From positions 186,001-250,000 of the forward strand of contig NZ_PTJO01000001.1 of the NCBI RefSeq assembly GCF_003716585.1: 64,000 nucleotides of DNA, given 5' to 3'. Both the position numbers and the translations under genes were made by a program. The first letter of the stretch is position 1, and each line of letters starts with the position of its first letter. This document shows positions 5,599 through 14,472 of this stretch, one piece after another. Origin of the DNA: Corynebacterium alimapuense (GTDB lineage: Bacteria; Actinomycetota; Actinomycetes; Mycobacteriales; Mycobacteriaceae). The notes under the pieces were generated by a model, which saw only the letters and a list, made by a program, of their open reading frames with translations, made no database searches and was not told where the DNA came from.

Positions 5599-8544
5599 AT
5601 GCCTATAGAAGCCGTCTCCACCTCCACCATCGTGTTGGGCAGCATTGGCATCGCTCTGGCGATCCCGGCGTTCATTTACTTCGGGTTCGCGGCCTTCCGG
5701 ATCTTCCGGCTGATTCGTTCCGGGCAACCTCTTCCGGCAGGCAGTCGCACTGATCAGCCCATCCGTCGATTAGTGCAGGTTGCCATCGAGGTATTCGGCC
5801 ATACCCACTTCAAGGGGCGACCGGTAGTAAACACTGCGCATTGGCTGGTCATGGTGGGCTTCATGTTCGGTGTCTTAGTGTGGTTCGAGGCGTTTATCCA
5901 GACCTTCAACCCAGCAGCAGGTTGGCCGATCATCAGCCACTGGGCGATCTATCACTTCATTGAAGAAATCCTGGCGGTAGGCACCATCCTCGGCATTGTG
6001 GCGTTGATTGTTATTCGCATCATTACCGGCACCAAGAGTCGAGCTTCGCGCTTCTATGCTTCCAACGCCACCGCTGCCCGCACCATTGAGACGATTGTCC
6101 TGATCGAGGGCCTAGGAATCCTATTCGTGAAAGCTGGCCGCATCGCTACCTTTGGTGGCGGCAGCCTCTGGGCGGACTTCCTCTCCATCCACATCGCAAA
6201 GCTCCTGCCCGCATCTCCGGTCATGGTCTCGGTGTTTGCACTCATCAAGCTCTTGGTCGGCATGGCCTTTTTGGTTCTGATGGCTCGCTATCTTTCTTGG
6301 GGAGTGGGCTGGCACCGATTCCTCGCCGCCTTCAATATCTACTTCCAGCGCAACGCTGACGGTGCCAAGGCCACTGGTGCGCTCAACCCGATGGTCTCCA
6401 AGGGCAAGGCGCTCACGCTCGATAATGTCGAGGACGACGATGTTCTCGGCATCGGCACCCTGGGCGATGCTTCTTGGAAGCTGCTTCTCGACACCTCCAC
6501 CTGCACCGAATGTGGCCGCTGCCAGGATCTCTGCCCCGCATGGAACACCGAGAAACCGCTCAACCCCAAGCTGTTAATGACAGACTTGCGCGACGCGGTC
6601 GTCGATAATGATTACCTCGACCAGCACTCAAGCATGGACGTGCTCAAACTCGCTGGCCAAGGTGGCGTGATCTCCGATGAGGTGTTGTGGTCTTGCACCA
6701 ACTGCGGCGCATGTGTTGACCAGTGTCCCGTGGATATCGAGCACATCGACCACATCGCCGACCTGCGCCGCTTCCGGGTGCTCTCCGATTCGGAATTCCC
6801 TTCGGAGCTGACCGGCCTATTCAAAAACCTAGAGACCAAGGGCAACCCGTGGGGGCGCAACAACTCCGAACGTGCCTCCTGGGTCGAGGAAGCCCGCCGC
6901 GATGGGCTGCCCGTTCCAGTCATCGGCGAAGATCTGGAAGACTTCTCCGATACCGAGTACCTCTTCTGGGTCGGCTGTGCCGGCGCCTTCGATGAAGATG
7001 GTCGGCGCACAACTCGCGCGGTGATTGACCTCCTGCACACCGCTGGCGTCAAATACGCTGTGCTCTCCACCGGGGAGACCTGTAGCGGTGATCCCGCTCG
7101 TCGCGCTGGCAATGAGTTCCTCTTCCAAATGCTCGCCACCGAGAACATCGAATCACTCAACAATGTCTTCGAGGGTGTTCCCACCGGACAGCGCAAAATA
7201 ATCACCACCTGCCCGCATTGCTTCAACACCATCCGTAATGAATACTCCGATTTCGGTGGACATTTCGATGTCTTCCACCACACTCAGTTGCTCAACCGAC
7301 TAGTCCGCGAAAAGCTCCTAACGCCGGTGCCGCGCAGCCCAGAAAACCGCAAGCCCATCACCTATCACGACCCTTGCTTCCTTGGCCGTCACAACCAGGT
7401 CTACGACCCGCCCCGAGAGCTTCTCGACGTCACCGGTGTCGAACTACGCGAGATGGATAACTCCCGCGAGGAAGCATTCTGCTGTGGTGCCGGCGGTGCC
7501 CGAATGTTCATGGAAGAAAAGACCGGACGCCGCGTCAACGAGTTCCGCGCCGAGCAAGCGCTCACTACCGGCGCCGAAGAAATCGCCACCGGCTGCCCAT
7601 TCTGCAACACCATGTTCACCGGCGGCGTCAAAGCGCTCGATTCTGCCCAGACCTCCATCAAAGACGTCTCCGTCATGCTGCGAGACTCTGTGCTTATCGA
7701 CGGCCAGCTCCCTCCCGCACGCACCCCCGCATTCTTAGGGACCCCTCGTCCTCGCCCTTCCACCAAATCTGCAGCACCAAAGTCATCAGAAGAGACTGCT
7801 CCCATCACCACCCCGGCGGCTGCACCACCAGCGACGCCTCCGGCTGCACCCTCTGTGCCGGCTATTCCTGGTGCTCCGGCGGCTCCAGGTAGTGCAGTTC
7901 CTCCAGCCCCTGCGGCACCGGTAGTTCCAGCTGCACCGGGTAGTGCGGTTCCTCCCGCCCCGGCGGCTCCTGCGGCTCCGGGTAGTGCTGTTCCCTCTGC
8001 GCCGATTGCCCCATCGGTCCCGGCAGCTCCCAGTAGTGCGGTTCCTCCAGCCCCTGCAGCTCCTGCGGCGCCAGGTAGTGCTGTTCCAGCTGCACCGGCG
8101 GCTCCTGCGGCGCCAGGTACTGCGGTTCCAGCTGCACCGGGTAGTGCGGTTCCTCCAGCCCCTGCAGCTCCTGCGGCTCCGGGTAGCGCTGTTCCCTCTG
8201 CCCCAGTCTCTCCAGCAGTACCGAAAGCTCCGGGTAGTGCGGTTCCTCCAGCTCCTGCAGCTCCTGTGGCACCGGGTAGTGCTGTTCCCTCTGCACCTGT
8301 TGCCCCGTCGGTTCCGGCAGCTCCCGGTAGTGCGGTTCCTCCCGCGCCTCCCGCTCCTGCGGCACCAGGTGCTGCCACTCCTGCAGCCCCGGGCAGTGCG
8401 GTACCTCCTGAGCCGACAGCTCCTCCGGCACCAGGTAGTGCAATACCGCCGGCACCAGGTAGTGCAATACCGCCGGCACCAGGTAGTGCAATACCGCCGG
8501 CACCAGGTGGAACCACCCCAGAATCTGATGAGGATTCTCACTGA
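5599..8544 (+). CDS. Membrane-bound heterodisulfide reductase-like Fe-S oxidoreductase with long Pro/Ala-rich tail
   Basis: A 981-residue protein. The N-terminal quarter holds several membrane helices of the nitrate-reductase-gamma type. Two [4Fe-4S] motifs follow: C302-x2-C305-x2-C308-x3-C312 and C366-x2-C369-x2-C372-x3-C376. Two cysteine-rich CCG domains come next (FWVGCAG to TTCPHCFNT; HDPCFLGRHN to CCGAGGARM). This layout matches GlpC/HdrCB-like oxidoreductases that pass electrons between the quinone pool and an unknown donor. From about residue 745 to the end the protein is a low-complexity tail of repeats such as PAPAAPGSAVP and PAPGSAIP, probably extended and disordered. The substrate is unknown. 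Confidence 0.85.
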   Translation: MPIEAVSTSTIVLGSIGIALAIPAFIYFGFAAFRIFRLIRSGQPLPAGSRTDQPIRRLVQVAIEVFGHTHFKGRPVVNTAHWLVMVGFMFGVLVWFEAFIQTFNPAAGWPIISHWAIYHFIEEILAVGTILGIVALIVIRIITGTKSRASRFYASNATAARTIETIVLIEGLGILFVKAGRIATFGGGSLWADFLSIHIAKLLPASPVMVSVFALIKLLVGMAFLVLMARYLSWGVGWHRFLAAFNIYFQRNADGAKATGALNPMVSKGKALTLDNVEDDDVLGIGTLGDASWKLLLDTSTCTECGRCQDLCPAWNTEKPLNPKLLMTDLRDAVVDNDYLDQHSSMDVLKLAGQGGVISDEVLWSCTNCGACVDQCPVDIEHIDHIADLRRFRVLSDSEFPSELTGLFKNLETKGNPWGRNNSERASWVEEARRDGLPVPVIGEDLEDFSDTEYLFWVGCAGAFDEDGRRTTRAVIDLLHTAGVKYAVLSTGETCSGDPARRAGNEFLFQMLATENIESLNNVFEGVPTGQRKIITTCPHCFNTIRNEYSDFGGHFDVFHHTQLLNRLVREKLLTPVPRSPENRKPITYHDPCFLGRHNQVYDPPRELLDVTGVELREMDNSREEAFCCGAGGARMFMEEKTGRRVNEFRAEQALTTGAEEIATGCPFCNTMFTGGVKALDSAQTSIKDVSVMLRDSVLIDGQLPPARTPAFLGTPRPRPSTKSAAPKSSEETAPITTPAAAPPATPPAAPSVPAIPGAPAAPGSAVPPAPAAPVVPAAPGSAVPPAPAAPAAPGSAVPSAPIAPSVPAAPSSAVPPAPAAPAAPGSAVPAAPAAPAAPGTAVPAAPGSAVPPAPAAPAAPGSAVPSAPVSPAVPKAPGSAVPPAPAAPVAPGSAVPSAPVAPSVPAAPGSAVPPAPPAPAAPGAATPAAPGSAVPPEPTAPPAPGSAIPPAPGSAIPPAPGSAIPPAPGGTTPESDEDSH
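7849..8510 (+). repeat. Coding tandem repeats for the Pro/Ala/Ser tail
   Basis: The DNA consists of degenerate units encoding APAAPGSAVP-like blocks. The last part (about 8436-8507) contains three nearly exact 24-bp copies encoding PAPGSAIP. The reading frame stays open through all units, so the repeat is part of the protein. Strong GC bias and lack of stops make long shadow frames on the other strand. Repeat number is likely to vary between strains. Confidence 0.85.
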
Positions 8545-8655
8545 CTTAAGGGAGTTAAATATCCATGAATCTCTCGCGGTCATGCGTTTTTCATGGTGAT
8601 AAATCAGGGAATTCCCGGAAGCCGAGTGATCTTGCCATCGGTAGACTCTGAAACT

Positions 8656-9291
8656 ATGAACGCCAGCCATCAGTACGAAGGCCAGAACAAAAGCGTTCGG
8701 CTCAGTGACGCCGAGCGTGCTGCTGCCATGTCCTCGCTTGGCCAGGCTTTTGCAGAGGGCCGCCTTAGCATCGAAGAATATGACAACCGCTGCCACACAA
8801 TCACTGCAGCCCAGGTACAGGGGGAATTGCAACCACTATTTGCAGACCTCCCTGCGCTCCACGGCAGCCCCGGCTCAGAGGTATCAAAGCTCTACAGTGC
8901 CCAGGAAATTGATCATGCTTTCCGAGAAGGCCGCAAGCTTCGGCTGGGAATATTCGGATTAACTTCCATCGGGGCAGTTGCAGGAGCCATAGCTTTATCT
9001 ACTTTGACCCCAACTGCCTGGTTGCTGATGCTGATCATTCCAACGATCTGGATTCTGCTTTATGTCATGAAGATCGGCCCGACGACGTGGTACGTGCCGA
9101 GTCCGAGGGCCGTCGATAAGCAACGCATCCGTGAGCTACGCACAGCAGAAAAGCTACGGGCTGCCGAGCTTCGAGTGGCCGAACAAGATCGTCTGTCAGA
9201 GTTGCGAACGAAACGTCGCGAACAAACCGCCGAGATCACTAACAAGGCGATGGATTTCGTCAACAAGACGATTAAGAAAAAGCCGGAATAG
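8656..9291 (+). CDS. DUF1707 domain membrane protein with C-terminal coiled coil
   Basis: About 211 residues. The N-terminal DUF1707 module reads LSDAERAAAMSSLGQAF, then GRLSIEEYDNRC, the signature of this actinobacterial SHOCT-like family. Two hydrophobic segments follow (around residues 96-133), then an Arg/Glu/Ala-rich region predicted to form a coiled coil and a basic C terminus. I prefer the ATG at 8656 because the domain begins shortly after; an in-frame GTG at 8593 would add 21 unlikely residues. No clear ribosome binding site stands before 8656, so a leaderless transcript is possible. Function unknown; it precedes alaT by 46 bases. Confidence 0.75.
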   Translation: MNASHQYEGQNKSVRLSDAERAAAMSSLGQAFAEGRLSIEEYDNRCHTITAAQVQGELQPLFADLPALHGSPGSEVSKLYSAQEIDHAFREGRKLRLGIFGLTSIGAVAGAIALSTLTPTAWLLMLIIPTIWILLYVMKIGPTTWYVPSPRAVDKQRIRELRTAEKLRAAELRVAEQDRLSELRTKRREQTAEITNKAMDFVNKTIKKKPE

Positions 9292-9337
9292 CAGGGCATC
9301 CTTTCGCAACAGATCTCCGGATGGCAACATAGTGCCC

Positions 9338-10597
9338 ATGACTGAGACCGATCCCCAGAATCCGATCCGCCGGCGTAGTCCGCGTATCTTTGACCAGTCC
9401 GACAAGATGAAGGACGTTCTTTATGAGATTCGTGGTCCCGTAGCGGCAGAAGCGGAGCGTCTTGAGCTGGACGGTCACCGCATTCTCAAACTCAATACGG
9501 GCAACCCTGCGACCTTTGGTTTTGATGCCCCAGATGTAATCATGCGCGATATGATCGCCGCTTTGCCAACCGCTCAGGGCTACTCAACATCCAAGGGAAT
9601 CATCCCGGCGCGCCGGGCGATTGTCACCCGCTACGAGCTTATCGACGAGTTCCCGTATTTCGACGTCGATGACGTATTCCTCGGCAATGGTGTCTCCGAG
9701 TTGATCACCATGACGATGCAGGCACTGCTCAACGATGGCGACGAAGTGCTCATCCCTGCCCCCGATTACCCCCTGTGGACCGCTGCGTGTTCCCTCTCCG
9801 GGGGCAAGCCGGTGCACTACCTCTGTGATGAGGAAGACGACTGGAATCCTTCGATTGAGGATATCGAATCCAAGATCACGGAAAAGACCAAAGCAATCGT
9901 GGTCATTAATCCCAACAACCCGACAGGTGCTGTGTACCCGCGGGAAGTGCTGCAGAAGATCGTCGATATTGCCCGCGAGCATGAACTGCTCATCTTGGCC
10001 GATGAGATTTATGACCGGATTCTCTACGACGATGCTCAACACATTAATATCGCCTCGCTGGCACCAGATCTGCTGACGATCACCTACAACGGCCTGTCCA
10101 AGGCCTACCGGGTAGCTGGTTACCGAGCTGGCTGGATGGTGCTAACCGGACCGAAGGAACATGCCGGCGGATTCGTCGAAGGCATCGAGCTGCTCGCAGG
10201 AACCCGCCTATGCCCGAATGTGCCTGCACAGCATGCTATCCAAGTAGCACTCGGCGGCCGCCAATCAGTCTACGAACTCACTAATTCCGGTGGTCGCCTA
10301 CTCAATCAGCGCAATATCGCGCATGAAAAACTCAATGAGATCCCCGGAGTCAGTGTCACCAAACCGATGGGTGCGCTCTACGCATTCCCGCGCCTAGACC
10401 CGAACGTCTATGAGATCCATGACGACTCCAAGCTGATGCTTGATATTCTGCGCGCAGAAAAGATCTTGTTGGTCCAAGGAACAGGCTTCAACTGGCCGGA
10501 GCCAGACCACTTCCGAGTAGTCACCCTCCCATGGGCCTCTCAATTGGAAAACGCGATCGAGCGATTGGGCAATTTCCTGGTCAGCTACAAGCAATAG
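9338..10597 (+). CDS. alaT: Pyridoxal-phosphate aminotransferase, alanine aminotransferase type
   Basis: A 419-residue class I/II aminotransferase that in C. glutamicum transfers amino groups between alanine, glutamate and valine and their oxo-acids. The Asn and Asp that contact the cofactor are in NPNNPTGAVYP and LADEIYDRILYD. The Schiff-base lysine is K255 in NGLSKAYRVAGYRAGW. Length and sequence fit the AlaT group. The ATG at 9338 directly precedes conserved sequence; further upstream the frame has no family similarity. Cytoplasmic. It may be cotranscribed with the DUF1707 gene. Confidence 0.9.
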   Translation: MTETDPQNPIRRRSPRIFDQSDKMKDVLYEIRGPVAAEAERLELDGHRILKLNTGNPATFGFDAPDVIMRDMIAALPTAQGYSTSKGIIPARRAIVTRYELIDEFPYFDVDDVFLGNGVSELITMTMQALLNDGDEVLIPAPDYPLWTAACSLSGGKPVHYLCDEEDDWNPSIEDIESKITEKTKAIVVINPNNPTGAVYPREVLQKIVDIAREHELLILADEIYDRILYDDAQHINIASLAPDLLTITYNGLSKAYRVAGYRAGWMVLTGPKEHAGGFVEGIELLAGTRLCPNVPAQHAIQVALGGRQSVYELTNSGGRLLNQRNIAHEKLNEIPGVSVTKPMGALYAFPRLDPNVYEIHDDSKLMLDILRAEKILLVQGTGFNWPEPDHFRVVTLPWASQLENAIERLGNFLVSYKQ

Positions 10598-10715
10598 GAC
10601 GCGGTGTTTTCCCGTACCTGCCCAAATGTTCAGGGTGGATGCGGGGGCGGTGTCAGTCTCACAGTAAGCAGCCAGCAATGACTATTTCTGCTCCTACTGA
10701 TTAACATCGTCACCT

Positions 10716-11972
10716 ATGGGACGACATCACTCCACCAGTACTTCCACTGTGGCCACTTCACCTTGGCGCAAACTGCTCATGGCGTTTCTGGCGTTTTCAG
10801 TTGCCGCCACAGTGATAGGTCTGTGGTGGCAGTGGCCGGATGCTGAGGGACCGGAGATCTCACCGGATTTTGCGACCACTTTTAGCCTCAACCACACCCA
10901 GGTCGAGGGAACTGTGACGCTGGTGGATTCTGCTTTATGTAATTCGCCGTCCAATGGTACGGCGTTTGAAGGGTCTCCGGTGGTTCCTCTCCAGCAGTCT
11001 GACGAGTCTTGTAACCGGGCGTTAGTCGACATTACTTCTGGGCAAAACGCTGGCATGCAAACCATGCTTGTCCACTACGGATTGCCCGGCGAACCAGTCT
11101 TAGAAGAAGGCGACAAGATCCTCCTCGCCGAAACTCCCGTGGCTGATGGCCCTGCTACCTATTCTTTCTCTGATTACCAGCGCACCACTGCCTTGATTAT
11201 CTGGGGTGTGATCATCGCGCTCGCGATCGTCATCTTCGCAATGTGGCGCGGTGTCCGTGCGCTGCTTGGGCTGGTCATCACTCTCGGGGGCATCGCGATA
11301 TTCCTTCTCCCAGCGCTGCTAAATGGAGGAAATGGCCTGGTTCTAGCGCTCGTCGCGGGCTCTGCCATCCTCATGATCGTGGTGCCACTGGTCCACGGTC
11401 TGAACTGGAAATCCGCATCTGCACTCGGCGGTACGCTCATCGCTTTGGGTGCGGCATCCATGCTGGCTTATTTTGCTATCGATACCACCCATTTACGCGG
11501 GCTGGGCGACCAAGAAAACCTCAATATTCTGCTCTATCTGCCCGGCGTATCCATCATCAGTCTCATGCTGTGTGGCTTTATTATCGGCGCCCTTGGTGTA
11601 CTCAACGACGTCACCATTGCTCAAGCCTCTACCGTCAACGAGCTCGCCAGCATCGATCCGGATGCCACCCCCGGCAGATTGTTTATCGGCGCTATGAAAG
11701 TTGGCCGCGATCATATCTCCTCGATGATCTACACCCTGGTGTTGTCCTACACGGGTGCGGCTTTGCCTCTGCTCCTGCTGCTTAGTGTGGCAGAGCGTCC
11801 ATTAAGCCAAACCATGACTAGCGACGTAGTTGCCACCGAGCTGCTGCGATCCGGCATCGGTGCTCTCGCACTAACCTTGGCGGTACCGCTGACCACGATC
11901 ATCGCTGCTTGGACGGTCCCTGATCGAAAGATCCTGACGAAGGCCGTTGAGACGATGCCTGCCGAGGTCTAA
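10716..11972 (+). CDS. YibE/F-like family membrane protein
   Basis: A 418-residue integral membrane protein with an N-terminal anchor (about residues 19-40), an extracytoplasmic region of about 100 residues with two cysteines, and six or more further helices. The C-terminal two thirds match the YibE/F family by the glycine-rich helices and the stretch GVLNDVTIAQASTVNEL. Function is unknown in all bacteria; transport is usually assumed. The last four bases overlap the stop of the convergent UDP-glucose dehydrogenase gene. Confidence 0.8.
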   Translation: MGRHHSTSTSTVATSPWRKLLMAFLAFSVAATVIGLWWQWPDAEGPEISPDFATTFSLNHTQVEGTVTLVDSALCNSPSNGTAFEGSPVVPLQQSDESCNRALVDITSGQNAGMQTMLVHYGLPGEPVLEEGDKILLAETPVADGPATYSFSDYQRTTALIIWGVIIALAIVIFAMWRGVRALLGLVITLGGIAIFLLPALLNGGNGLVLALVAGSAILMIVVPLVHGLNWKSASALGGTLIALGAASMLAYFAIDTTHLRGLGDQENLNILLYLPGVSIISLMLCGFIIGALGVLNDVTIAQASTVNELASIDPDATPGRLFIGAMKVGRDHISSMIYTLVLSYTGAALPLLLLLSVAERPLSQTMTSDVVATELLRSGIGALALTLAVPLTTIIAAWTVPDRKILTKAVETMPAEV

Positions 11973-13300
11973 AGGTTGCGGCCCAACGCCTGAATATCCC
12001 AGCCAGCGGCTTGCCATTGGTCGACCGGAAGAACATTGCGCCCATCAATGATCACTCGCCGGCGGACCAATTCGCCGGTTGTTGCCGGATCAAGGTCGCG
12101 GAACTGCTGCCATTCAGTAGCTAAGACCACTACATCGGCACCGGTGAGCGCGTCTTCGACTGTCGGTGAGTAATTCAGTGTGGGGAATACCTTCCGAGCA
12201 TTGTCCATCGCTTGCGGATCGTAGACACTAACCTCAGCGCCTGCTAGCGAAAGCGAACCCGCCACACTCAAGGCGGGAGAGTCACGAACGTCATCAGAAT
12301 TGGGCTTGAACGCCGCACCTAACACCGTGACCCGGTGCCCAAGAAGATCTCCCCCACATAGCTTGCGGGTAAGTTGAACCGCCCGCTCGCGGCGGCGCAT
12401 ATTGACCGCATCTACCTCGCGGAGGAAGGTCAACGCTCGATCGGCCCCGAGCTCACCTGCGCGAGCCATGAAGGCCCGGATGTCTTTAGGCAGGCAGCCT
12501 CCACCGAAGCCTAAACCGGCACCAAGGAATTTCCGACCAATTCGGTCGTCATAGCCGATGGCATCAGCTAAAGCGGTGACATCGCCACCAGCGGCCTCGC
12601 AGACCTCGGATACTGCGTTGATAAAGGAAATCTTGGTAGCCAAGAAGGCATTGGCCGAGACCTTGACTAACTCTGCGGTGGGTAGATCCGTGACCAAAAA
12701 GGGTGTTTCTTGAGAAAGCGGGATGGCGTAGACCTCCCGGGCAATTTCCTCGGCACGGGAATCACCACCGTTGACACCGAGCACGATGCGATCTGGGGTG
12801 ATGGTATCAGTGACTGCGTAGCCTTCCCTGAGGAACTCTGGGTTCCAAGCAATCTCCACATTGGTGTCGGGGCCAGCCAAGCTATCGGCTAATTCCTGCA
12901 GCTGAGCGGCAGTACCAACCGGTACCGTCGATTTTCCAAAAATTGTGTGATTGCCCTTCATCAGCGGGACCAAATCCTCGATGACCGCGCGCACAAAGGT
13001 CAGATCCGCTGCATAGGATCCCCTGCGTTGCGGCGTCCCGACGCCGAGGAAATGTACGTTCGCAAATTCAGCGGCCTCCCCGTAGTCCGTGGTGAAGTTC
13101 AATCGACCGCTCTCAAGATTGCGGTTGAGTACCTCCGGTAATCCAGGCTCGAAGAATGGGACAACGCCCGACTTGAGTGAGTCAATCTTGGCGGAATCTA
13201 CGTCCACGCCGAGAACCTCATGGCCGAGTTCAGCCATGCAGGCTGAGTGAGTTGCCCCAAGATAACCAGTGCCGATGACAGTCATGTGCATAATGACCAT
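11969..13300 (-). CDS. ugd: UDP-glucose 6-dehydrogenase
   Basis: A 443-residue enzyme that oxidises UDP-glucose twice with NAD+ to UDP-glucuronate. The N-terminal Rossmann motif GTGYLGATHSACMAELGH is followed by the middle domain with NPEFLREG and by FGGGCLPKD, which holds the catalytic cysteine. KPNSDDVRDSPA lies in the UDP-binding C-terminal domain. The likely start is one of two nearby ATGs, 13300 or 13291. It follows dcd by 86 bases on the same strand. UDP-glucuronate would feed surface polysaccharides or glycolipids. Confidence 0.92.
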   Translation of the reverse strand: MVIMHMTVIGTGYLGATHSACMAELGHEVLGVDVDSAKIDSLKSGVVPFFEPGLPEVLNRNLESGRLNFTTDYGEAAEFANVHFLGVGTPQRRGSYAADLTFVRAVIEDLVPLMKGNHTIFGKSTVPVGTAAQLQELADSLAGPDTNVEIAWNPEFLREGYAVTDTITPDRIVLGVNGGDSRAEEIAREVYAIPLSQETPFLVTDLPTAELVKVSANAFLATKISFINAVSEVCEAAGGDVTALADAIGYDDRIGRKFLGAGLGFGGGCLPKDIRAFMARAGELGADRALTFLREVDAVNMRRRERAVQLTRKLCGGDLLGHRVTVLGAAFKPNSDDVRDSPALSVAGSLSLAGAEVSVYDPQAMDNARKVFPTLNYSPTVEDALTGADVVVLATEWQQFRDLDPATTGELVRRRVIIDGRNVLPVDQWQAAGWDIQALGRNL

Positions 13301-13386
13301 TCTTACCGGCAGGATGTGAACGGGGGCTTAAATCGGACTTAAAGCACGGATCTACCTACCGATTCTGCTGCTTCCAGGGGTAACGA

Positions 13387-13950
13387 TCAGCGGAAGTTGA
13401 GATATGCCTTCGACGCAGTCGGGCCTCGCTGGCCTTGATACTTCGAGCCCAGCACGCCGGAACCATAGGGAGTCTCCGCTGGCGAAGACATGTTAAACAG
13501 CGCCAATTGGCCGACTTTCATCCCTGGCCACAAGGTCATCGGCAGGTTGGCTACGTTCGACAACTCTAGGGTGATGTAACCGGAAAACCCGGGATCAATG
13601 AATCCTGCAGTGGAATGGGTCAGCAGGCCCAAACGTCCCAAAGAGGATTTTCCTTCTAACCTGCCAGCGAGATCGGCAGGAAGAGTGAATTTCTCCAGCG
13701 TGGAAGCTAGGACGAACTCGCCTGGGTGCAGCACGAATGGCTCGCCGTCTTCCACCTCGACAAGGCTTGTCAGCTCATCTTGCTGGAGCTTTGGATCGAT
13801 GTGGGTGTACTTCGAGTTATTGAATACTCGAAATAGCTTGTCCATTCGCACGTCCACGCTCGAGGGCTGGACGTTGGCGGGCTCATAGGGCTCGATGCCG
13901 AGCACACCAGAATCGATGGCTGAGCGGATGTCACGATCAGAGAGAAGCAC
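13387..13950 (-). CDS. dcd: dCTP deaminase, probably the bifunctional dUMP-forming type
   Basis: A 187-residue trimeric deaminase of the dUTPase fold. The conserved [23 protein letters not shown] stretch contains the catalytic region. The sequence [14 protein letters not shown] resembles that of M. tuberculosis Dcd, which both deaminates dCTP and removes pyrophosphate to give dUMP; I infer the same here. The glycine-rich C terminus ([15 protein letters not shown]) closes the active site. No separate dUTPase is seen nearby. tRNA-Gly lies divergently just upstream. Confidence 0.9.
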   Translation of the reverse strand: MLLSDRDIRSAIDSGVLGIEPYEPANVQPSSVDVRMDKLFRVFNNSKYTHIDPKLQQDELTSLVEVEDGEPFVLHPGEFVLASTLEKFTLPADLAGRLEGKSSLGRLGLLTHSTAGFIDPGFSGYITLELSNVANLPMTLWPGMKVGQLALFNMSSPAETPYGSGVLGSKYQGQRGPTASKAYLNFR

Positions 13951-14057
13951 GTCAGCCAGTCTACGTCACTGAGCCAGATCTTCATTCAGGGACCGGTTCG
14001 CAATCGAGATTCTAGGTTTTGCTAGAGTGGTCTCCAGCACGTTTGAGCTGCCCCTTT

Positions 14058-14131
14058 GCCGGCGTAGTTTAGTGGTAGAACATCAGCTTCCCAAGCTGAG
14101 AGTGCGAGTTCGATTCTCGTCGCCGGCTCCA
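14058..14131 (+). tRNA. tRNA-Gly (anticodon CCC)
   Basis: A 74-base cloverleaf. The acceptor arms GCCGGCG and CGCCGGC pair over 7 bp, and the CCA end is encoded. The D arm is GTTTAGTGGTAGAAC. The anticodon stem TCAGC/GCTGA encloses TTCCCAA, giving anticodon CCC for codon GGG. The T arm contains GTTCGATTC. A terminator follows at once. Confidence 0.95.
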
Positions 14132-14142
14132 CGTATTAGTAG

Positions 14143-14174
14143 CGGCCCACCGAATTCTCGGTGGGCCGTTTTTT
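14143..14174 (+). terminator. Rho-independent terminator after tRNA-Gly
   Basis: CGGCCCACCGA and TCGGTGGGCCG form a perfect 11-bp stem with the loop ATTC, followed by six T residues. It starts 11 bases after the tRNA. Confidence 0.93.
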
Positions 14175-14204
14175 CGTGCGCTGATTGAACTCCGGAGATT
14201 GGGG

Positions 14205-14369
14205 GTGGTTGTTCGCACCGCACAAACCGCACAGAGCCCTAGCCAAAGCCCACCAACTGCAGTGCGAACAACCACACACCACAGCCCACCCCACCACCGC
14301 GGTTATTCGCACCGCACAAACCACCCGACTCCCCGGCCAAAGCCCACCAACTGCAGCGCGAATAACCAC
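14205..14369. repeat. Two copies of a 71-bp intergenic palindromic repeat
   Basis: Copy 1 (14205-14275) begins GTGGTTGTTCGCAC and ends with its exact reverse complement GTGCGAACAACCAC. Copy 2 (14299-14369) has the same length, with arms GCGGTTATTCGCAC and GCGCGAATAACCAC. Both share CCGCACAAACC and a common inner block, AGCCCACCAACTGCAG. They are separated by 23 bases. No gene is visible in the region. They look like a miniature palindromic element or a regulatory hairpin pair; I do not recognise a named family. Confidence 0.8.
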
Positions 14370-14472
14370 TGTGGCGTCGAAAAGCGGGCCAGCACTCCAA
14401 AAAGGGATGCCAGCCCGCAGGAAAATCAACCTTGGCTAGACCACAGCGCCAGCTCTAGCTCCAGCGCCAGCT

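Noticed and set aside
8430-8510. CRISPR-like spacing of short repeats
   Set aside because: The 24-bp units are contiguous with no unique spacers and keep the reading frame of the oxidoreductase tail.
7401-8832. Long open frames on the minus strand opposite the Pro/Ala tail
   Set aside because: They are shadows of the repeat-coding DNA: Gly/Ala, Arg/Cys or Leu/Pro-rich, without ribosome sites or families, and disappear outside the repeats.
14205-14369. CRISPR array
   Set aside because: Only two units, each internally palindromic over 71 bp, with no spacer pattern and no cas genes.
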